From Eggerthellaceae bacterium (lineage in GTDB: Bacteria; Actinomycetota; Coriobacteriia; Coriobacteriales; Eggerthellaceae), in NCBI GenBank assembly GCA_003452695.1, contig DMNP01000081.1:366-8613 (forward strand): 8,248 nucleotides of DNA, in the 5' to 3' direction. A program made the position numbers and the translations under genes. Every line of letters starts with the position of its first letter. The stretch's first letter is position 1. The notes beneath the pieces were generated by a model. That model did not search any database. It saw only the letters and a program-made list of their open reading frames with translations, and was not told where the DNA came from. Below, piece by piece: positions 5,045 to 8,248 of this stretch.

Positions 5045-6733
5045 CTATTCGGCTATGACCAGGGCCGCGAAAGTGTCGGTTTCGGGGATGGCGGACACGG
5101 GGCGCATGCGGATGGTACGCGCGCCTTCTTCGGTGTCGATGGTGTAGCGTTCCCATTCGCCGGACTTCGCGCAGGCGTCAAACGTGCGCACGAAACCGTC
5201 GGAGCGGCGGCTGCCCGGCTCGTTGATTACGCGTTCGCTGTCCGAGACGCCGCCCACGCCCACCTTGCGCAGGAAATCCACGTACAGGTCGCTCGTGTTC
5301 AGGTACTCGTAGCGGCCGTCGCGGCGGCGCACGATGGCAGCTGCGATATCGCTGGGCACGTAGTGGTCGTCGATGGGTTCGACCGGGTCGGGGCGCACCA
5401 GGTTGATGCGGCCGACCGATTCGTAGAAGGGACGCTCGGCGGTGGGCTCCATGTTCAGGTAGCTGCGGTTTGTCATGGAGCGCTCGGATTCGGCCAGGCT
5501 GGCCGGGCGGCCGAGCAGGAAGCCCTGGGCGCGTCCGCAACCGATGCCGCGCAAAAACGACAGCTGCTCGGGTGTTTCCACGCCCTCCACGAGCGTTTTC
5601 AGGCCCATCTCCTTGGTCATGCTTATAAGATGGGCCAGCATGATGCGCGATTCCATTACCTCGTCGAAGCCCTCTAGGAAAGCCATGTCGAACTTCACCA
5701 GGTCGAACTTGTATTCCTTCAGCGTGCTGAGAGACGAGTAGCCGGCGCCGAAGTCGTCGATCCACACCTCGAAGCCGTTGGAGCGCAGGCGGTCCACCTC
5801 GCTTTTCAGGAACTCCTGGTTGCCGGCCAGCGCGCTTTCCGTAAGTTCGATGGACACCATGTCGTGCGACACGCCGAATTCGTCCAAGATGGCGCTGACC
5901 TCGGCCACGATGTCGCAGAGCTCGAAGTCGGCGCGCGAGAGGTTAACCGACACGGGGATGAGCTCGAAGCCGTGCTCGCGCAGCTTGGCGAAGTTCTCGC
6001 ACGCGCGGCGCACCATGTACAGGTCCAGCTGGTGGATGAGGCGCGCTTCTTCCAGCACGGGGATGAAATCGTTGGGCGCGATTATGCCCTCGATCGGGTC
6101 GACCCAGCGCGCGAGCGCCTCCTCGTCGCAGACCTCGCCCGTGGCCACGCGCACGATGGGCTGGTAGTAGATTTTTATCCAATGGTTTTCGATGGCCTCG
6201 TCGAAGTGGTCCAGCACGTAGCGGTGCAGCTGGATCTTCTCCTGCAGCTTGCTATCGTACTCGCGCATGAACACGTCGCGGCGGCCTTTTATGTCGTCGC
6301 AGGCCATCTTGGCCCGGTCGCACACCACGCCGGGGTCGTGATCGCCGGGGCGCGTGATGTAGTAGCCGGCCTTCAGCCAGATGGAAGAGTCCTTGTGGTG
6401 CGAGCGAAATGCGGTGCGCACGGCCAGGATGCCGTCGACCGCCGTGGACCTGGTGGCCGCCACGGCGAACTGGTCGGCCGAGAAGCGCGACGCCATGCGC
6501 CCGGGAAATGCTTTCTGGATGGCTTCGGCGACGAGCGCCAGAAGCTCGTTTCCCGCCGCAAAGCCATAGTGCTGGTTATAGCCCTTGAAGTTCTGCACGT
6601 TGAAGTACACGACGGTCAGCGCGTCTTGCGATCCGCGCCGTGCACTCTTGGCCAGCTCTTCGCTTAGCTCTTCCCTGAATTGGACCAGACTCGTAAGGCC
6701 GGTCAGCTCGTCGGCTCCGATTCCCTGCGTCAC
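5045..6733 (-). CDS. Degenerate-GGDEF / intact-EAL protein, predicted cyclic di-GMP phosphodiesterase
   Basis: The 562-residue protein lacks an obvious membrane segment or signal peptide and should be cytoplasmic. Residues about 8-160 form a GGDEF-like domain (DELTGLTSL at its start), but the active site reads SADQF (85-89), so cyclase activity is unlikely; it may be regulatory. Residues about 170-415 are an EAL domain with the catalytic set in place: E205 of EAL, N264 (SVNLSR), E296 (IELTES), D326-D327 (DDFGAGYSS), K347 (VKFD), E383 (EGVET) and Q403 (AQGF). Hydrolysis of cyclic di-GMP to pGpG is expected. Residues about 455-562 form a further compact domain (RRRDGRYEYLNTSDLY and following) that could be PAS-like, but I am not certain. 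The start is GTG at 6733, with GGAG 7 bases upstream; the nearby ATG at 6750 is out of frame. It ends in tandem hairpins. Confidence 0.92.
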   Translation of the reverse strand: MTQGIGADELTGLTSLVQFREELSEELAKSARRGSQDALTVVYFNVQNFKGYNQHYGFAAGNELLALVAEAIQKAFPGRMASRFSADQFAVAATRSTAVDGILAVRTAFRSHHKDSSIWLKAGYYITRPGDHDPGVVCDRAKMACDDIKGRRDVFMREYDSKLQEKIQLHRYVLDHFDEAIENHWIKIYYQPIVRVATGEVCDEEALARWVDPIEGIIAPNDFIPVLEEARLIHQLDLYMVRRACENFAKLREHGFELIPVSVNLSRADFELCDIVAEVSAILDEFGVSHDMVSIELTESALAGNQEFLKSEVDRLRSNGFEVWIDDFGAGYSSLSTLKEYKFDLVKFDMAFLEGFDEVMESRIMLAHLISMTKEMGLKTLVEGVETPEQLSFLRGIGCGRAQGFLLGRPASLAESERSMTNRSYLNMEPTAERPFYESVGRINLVRPDPVEPIDDHYVPSDIAAAIVRRRDGRYEYLNTSDLYVDFLRKVGVGGVSDSERVINEPGSRRSDGFVRTFDACAKSGEWERYTIDTEEGARTIRMRPVSAIPETDTFAALVIAE

Positions 6734-6750
6734 CGCGATTCTCCGTTCAT

Positions 6751-6779
6751 GAAAACCAGGGGAAGCATATAGTCCCCCT
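6751..6779 (-). terminator. Intrinsic terminator after the SurA-like gene
   Basis: GGGGA (6759-6763) pairs with TCCCC (6773-6777) over the loop AGCATATAG; one bulged C allows one further outer pair. On the minus strand the stem is followed by TGGTTTTC. It lies in the 60-base gap between the SurA-like gene stop and the EAL-protein start, about 15 bases past the stop. The stem is short, so termination may be partial. Read-through into the EAL gene is possible, and I see no strong separate promoter for that gene. Confidence 0.55.
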
Positions 6780-6793
6780 AGTGTGTTGCTTCG

Positions 6794-8017
6794 TTATGCT
6801 CCCAAAGTGTACACGCTGATGGATGCGCTGTCCAACACGCTGTTCAGAAAATCTGTCCACGTGCTCTGAACCGCCTGCGACGCCTCGGAATACTGCTGGT
6901 AGGCCGTGTAGTAGGCCTCCTGGGCGGCGGCATAGGTGGCGCCTTCGGGCGTGATCTGGTGCTTGGCCAGCGCTTGGGCGTACATGCCATCGGTCGAGGC
7001 CCAGGTGCCCTTCGCGCTGTCCCATTCGTCGCCGACCAGCGCGATGATGTAGTCCGCGTATTCCTTGGTGGGCTGTTCCTCGGCGCCTTCGGCGGGCGCG
7101 GTGGGCTCTTGGGGCATAGCGGACTGGTCGGGCATGTCGACGATGGAATTGCGCAGGTTCTCGATGGTGCACGACTCGGCGATGGCGGTGCGAAGCGTGC
7201 TTTCGTCCATGCCGTACATCTGCGCGGTGGTGGCCAGGTCGGACGAGCCGAAGGACTGCTCGGCATAGGCGTTCACATCTTCGTCGGAGGCGGTGAAGCC
7301 GCGGTTCTGCGCCTCGGCCAGCATCACGCGGTTGCGCGCGTAGTTCAAGATGGCGTCGGCTGCGGGCGTGGCGTAGTTGCCCGACTGGTCGGCGGCTGCC
7401 TGGATGGTGCCGCTCGTGCTGACGATTACCTCGCGCGCGGTGACGTCCTGGGTCTTGCCGCCAAAGGTGTAGGAGGCCACGACCTGGTCCAGCTGGCTTT
7501 CTGTAAGCGTGGCCGTGCCGATGCCCGCGCCTCCGGCACCGGGACCGCCGAAGCTGCGCCCGCCCAGCACGAACATGCCGATGAGCAGGCCCACGACGCA
7601 GGCGCCTATGGCTATGGCAATCCATGCCGCAGCGGGCATGCCGGACGTTGCGGGGGCCGCCTTGGCGGCGGTTGCGGGGGCAAGGGGCACGGGGGCAACG
7701 GGGGCGGCAGGGGCTTCCGGCGCGCCGGGAGTCGCAGGGGCCGCGGGGATGGTCGCAGGCGACGGGGGCGCCAACGCTTCCCCATCGGCAGCGCCTACTG
7801 CCCCTTCGCCTTCGCCTTCGCCAGCGTAATCGGCTGGCTCGCCGTCTGCTTTGACCGTGTCGGACACGTCGGCTGCATCGGCCGTGCCAGGCTCGCCGGC
7901 CGCATCTTCCGCCTGCGGCGCATCTCCGCCTGCGGCCGGCTCATCCTCCACGGTTTCAACCGCGGCATCCGCATCGTCCTGCGGCAGCTTTTTATTTTCT
8001 GGCATGTCGTTTTGCAT
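6794..8017 (-). CDS. Membrane-anchored SurA-like (foldase N-domain) protein without a recognisable PPIase domain
   Basis: The 407-residue protein has three parts. Residues 1-128 are a low-complexity tail, acidic at first (runs of D, E, A, G) and then Ala/Pro-rich at about 81-125. A single membrane helix lies at about 129-152 (AAWIAIAIGACVVGLLIGMFVLGG), followed by a Gly-rich linker to 167. The outer domain (about 168-400) contains AILNYARNRVMLAEAQNRG (222-240) and FTASDEDVNAYAEQ (241-254), a pattern typical of the helical chaperone domain of SurA/PrsA-type foldases. No parvulin PPIase signature is visible. It probably acts outside the membrane in folding or quality control of exported proteins; that role is inferred. 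The ATG at 8017 was chosen because AAAGGGAG lies 9 bases upstream; ATGs at 8026 (too close to that site) and 8005 are alternatives. The frame is open further upstream, but those codons overlap the likely promoter. Confidence 0.8.
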   Translation of the reverse strand: MQNDMPENKKLPQDDADAAVETVEDEPAAGGDAPQAEDAAGEPGTADAADVSDTVKADGEPADYAGEGEGEGAVGAADGEALAPPSPATIPAAPATPGAPEAPAAPVAPVPLAPATAAKAAPATSGMPAAAWIAIAIGACVVGLLIGMFVLGGRSFGGPGAGGAGIGTATLTESQLDQVVASYTFGGKTQDVTAREVIVSTSGTIQAAADQSGNYATPAADAILNYARNRVMLAEAQNRGFTASDEDVNAYAEQSFGSSDLATTAQMYGMDESTLRTAIAESCTIENLRNSIVDMPDQSAMPQEPTAPAEGAEEQPTKEYADYIIALVGDEWDSAKGTWASTDGMYAQALAKHQITPEGATYAAAQEAYYTAYQQYSEASQAVQSTWTDFLNSVLDSASISVYTLGA

Positions 8018-8076
8018 GGTCTGCATCTCCCTTTGAGCGTTTCGCCTTCGTCGGTTTCCTGTTTTGAACATAGTGA

Positions 8077-8082
8077 ATTGTA
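8077..8082 (-). promoter_or_regulatory. Possible -10 box for the SurA-like gene
   Basis: On the minus strand TACAAT (8077-8082) lies 59 bases upstream of the ATG at 8017, and transcription would begin near 8070. The -35 region 17-19 bases upstream (TTCGGATG) is a poor match to TTGACA. The gene would have a leader of about 50 nt that includes the AAAGGGAG ribosome site. Confidence 0.4.
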
Positions 8083-8159
8083 CCGCTGCACCATGCGACC
8101 ATCCGAACCCGCACCTAATCGCCACGGAATGGGGAGGTTTCGTTTTCAACTAGGCCGTG

Positions 8160-8223
8160 TGTGTCAGGGGGACGTTTCTCTTGACACATGGCGCACCGCC
8201 CGGGCAATCGCCCGTGTGTCAAG
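8160..8223. repeat. REP-like palindromic element able to form a hairpin or a three-way junction
   Basis: Three related arms are present: TGTGTCA (8160-8166), CTTGACACA (8180-8188) and TGTGTCAAG (8215-8223). Arms two and three are exact inverses (9 bp) and enclose two small perfect hairpins, GGCG-CAC-CGCC (8190-8200) and CGGGC-AATC-GCCCG (8201-8214), leaving only one base, T8189, unpaired at the junction. Alternatively arm one pairs with TGACACA of arm two, and in plus-strand RNA the stem continues through G-C and G-U pairs between GGGGG and TCTCT. The element lies upstream of the SurA-like gene, about 80 bases beyond its likely promoter. It resembles palindromes of the REP type, but no transposase is in the window. 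Confidence 0.65.
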
Positions 8224-8248
8224 GGTAAGTTGAATTTCTAAACGCAAC

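Noticed and set aside
8181..8222. TTGACA on both strands as -35 promoter boxes
   Set aside because: No -10 hexamer lies at 15-19 bases on either strand. The TTGACA words are explained by the inverted repeat TTGACACA/TGTGTCAA.
6959..8233. A 424-codon plus-strand open frame opposite the SurA-like gene
   Set aside because: It is a Gly/Arg/His-rich antisense shadow of the Ala/Pro-rich coding region, with no motif. The opposite strand has a ribosome site, a membrane helix and a foldase-like domain.

Overview
The window comes from a high-GC, Gram-positive-type anaerobe. The best fit is an actinobacterium of the class Coriobacteriia (Eggerthella/Gordonibacter/Adlercreutzia/Slackia-like). This is an inference from the GC-rich codon use, a Tat-exported [NiFe]-hydrogenase small subunit, a C-terminal NifU-type scaffold, a membrane-anchored SurA-like protein with an Ala/Pro/acid-rich tail, and the style of the intergenic repeats. 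No gene in the window fixes the genus.

Layout. Left edge (1-187, minus): the first 62 codons of a [NiFe]-hydrogenase small subunit, running off the window. After about 460 bases without a convincing gene, two plus-strand genes diverge from it: a small three-helix membrane protein (648-1073) and an M52-family hydrogenase maturation endopeptidase (1149-1691). The protease probably serves the neighbouring hydrogenase, although it is transcribed away from it. A 397-base gene-free stretch (1692-2088) holds degenerate repeats and ends in a hairpin placed where convergent transcription would stop.

From 2089 to the right end every gene is on the minus strand. In transcription order (right to left) they are: a SurA-like membrane-anchored protein (8017-6794); a degenerate-GGDEF/intact-EAL protein (6733-5045), predicted to degrade cyclic di-GMP; a stand-alone NifU C-terminal Fe-S scaffold (4818-4573); a 69-residue zinc-ribbon protein (4298-4089); prolipoprotein diacylglyceryl transferase, lgt (4070-3249); and a ROK-family sugar kinase (3039-2089). 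Hairpins that look like intrinsic terminators follow the SurA-like, EAL and NifU genes. The first three therefore look like separate transcription units, while zinc ribbon-lgt-kinase probably forms one unit.

Functionally this is mostly housekeeping and envelope biology (lipoprotein lipidation, envelope folding, Fe-S assembly, sugar phosphorylation) plus hydrogen metabolism and second-messenger signalling. No complete novel system is evident. The most unusual non-coding signal is a compact palindromic element at 8160-8223. It can fold either as one hairpin or as a near-perfect three-way junction, and it resembles REP-like mobile palindromes.
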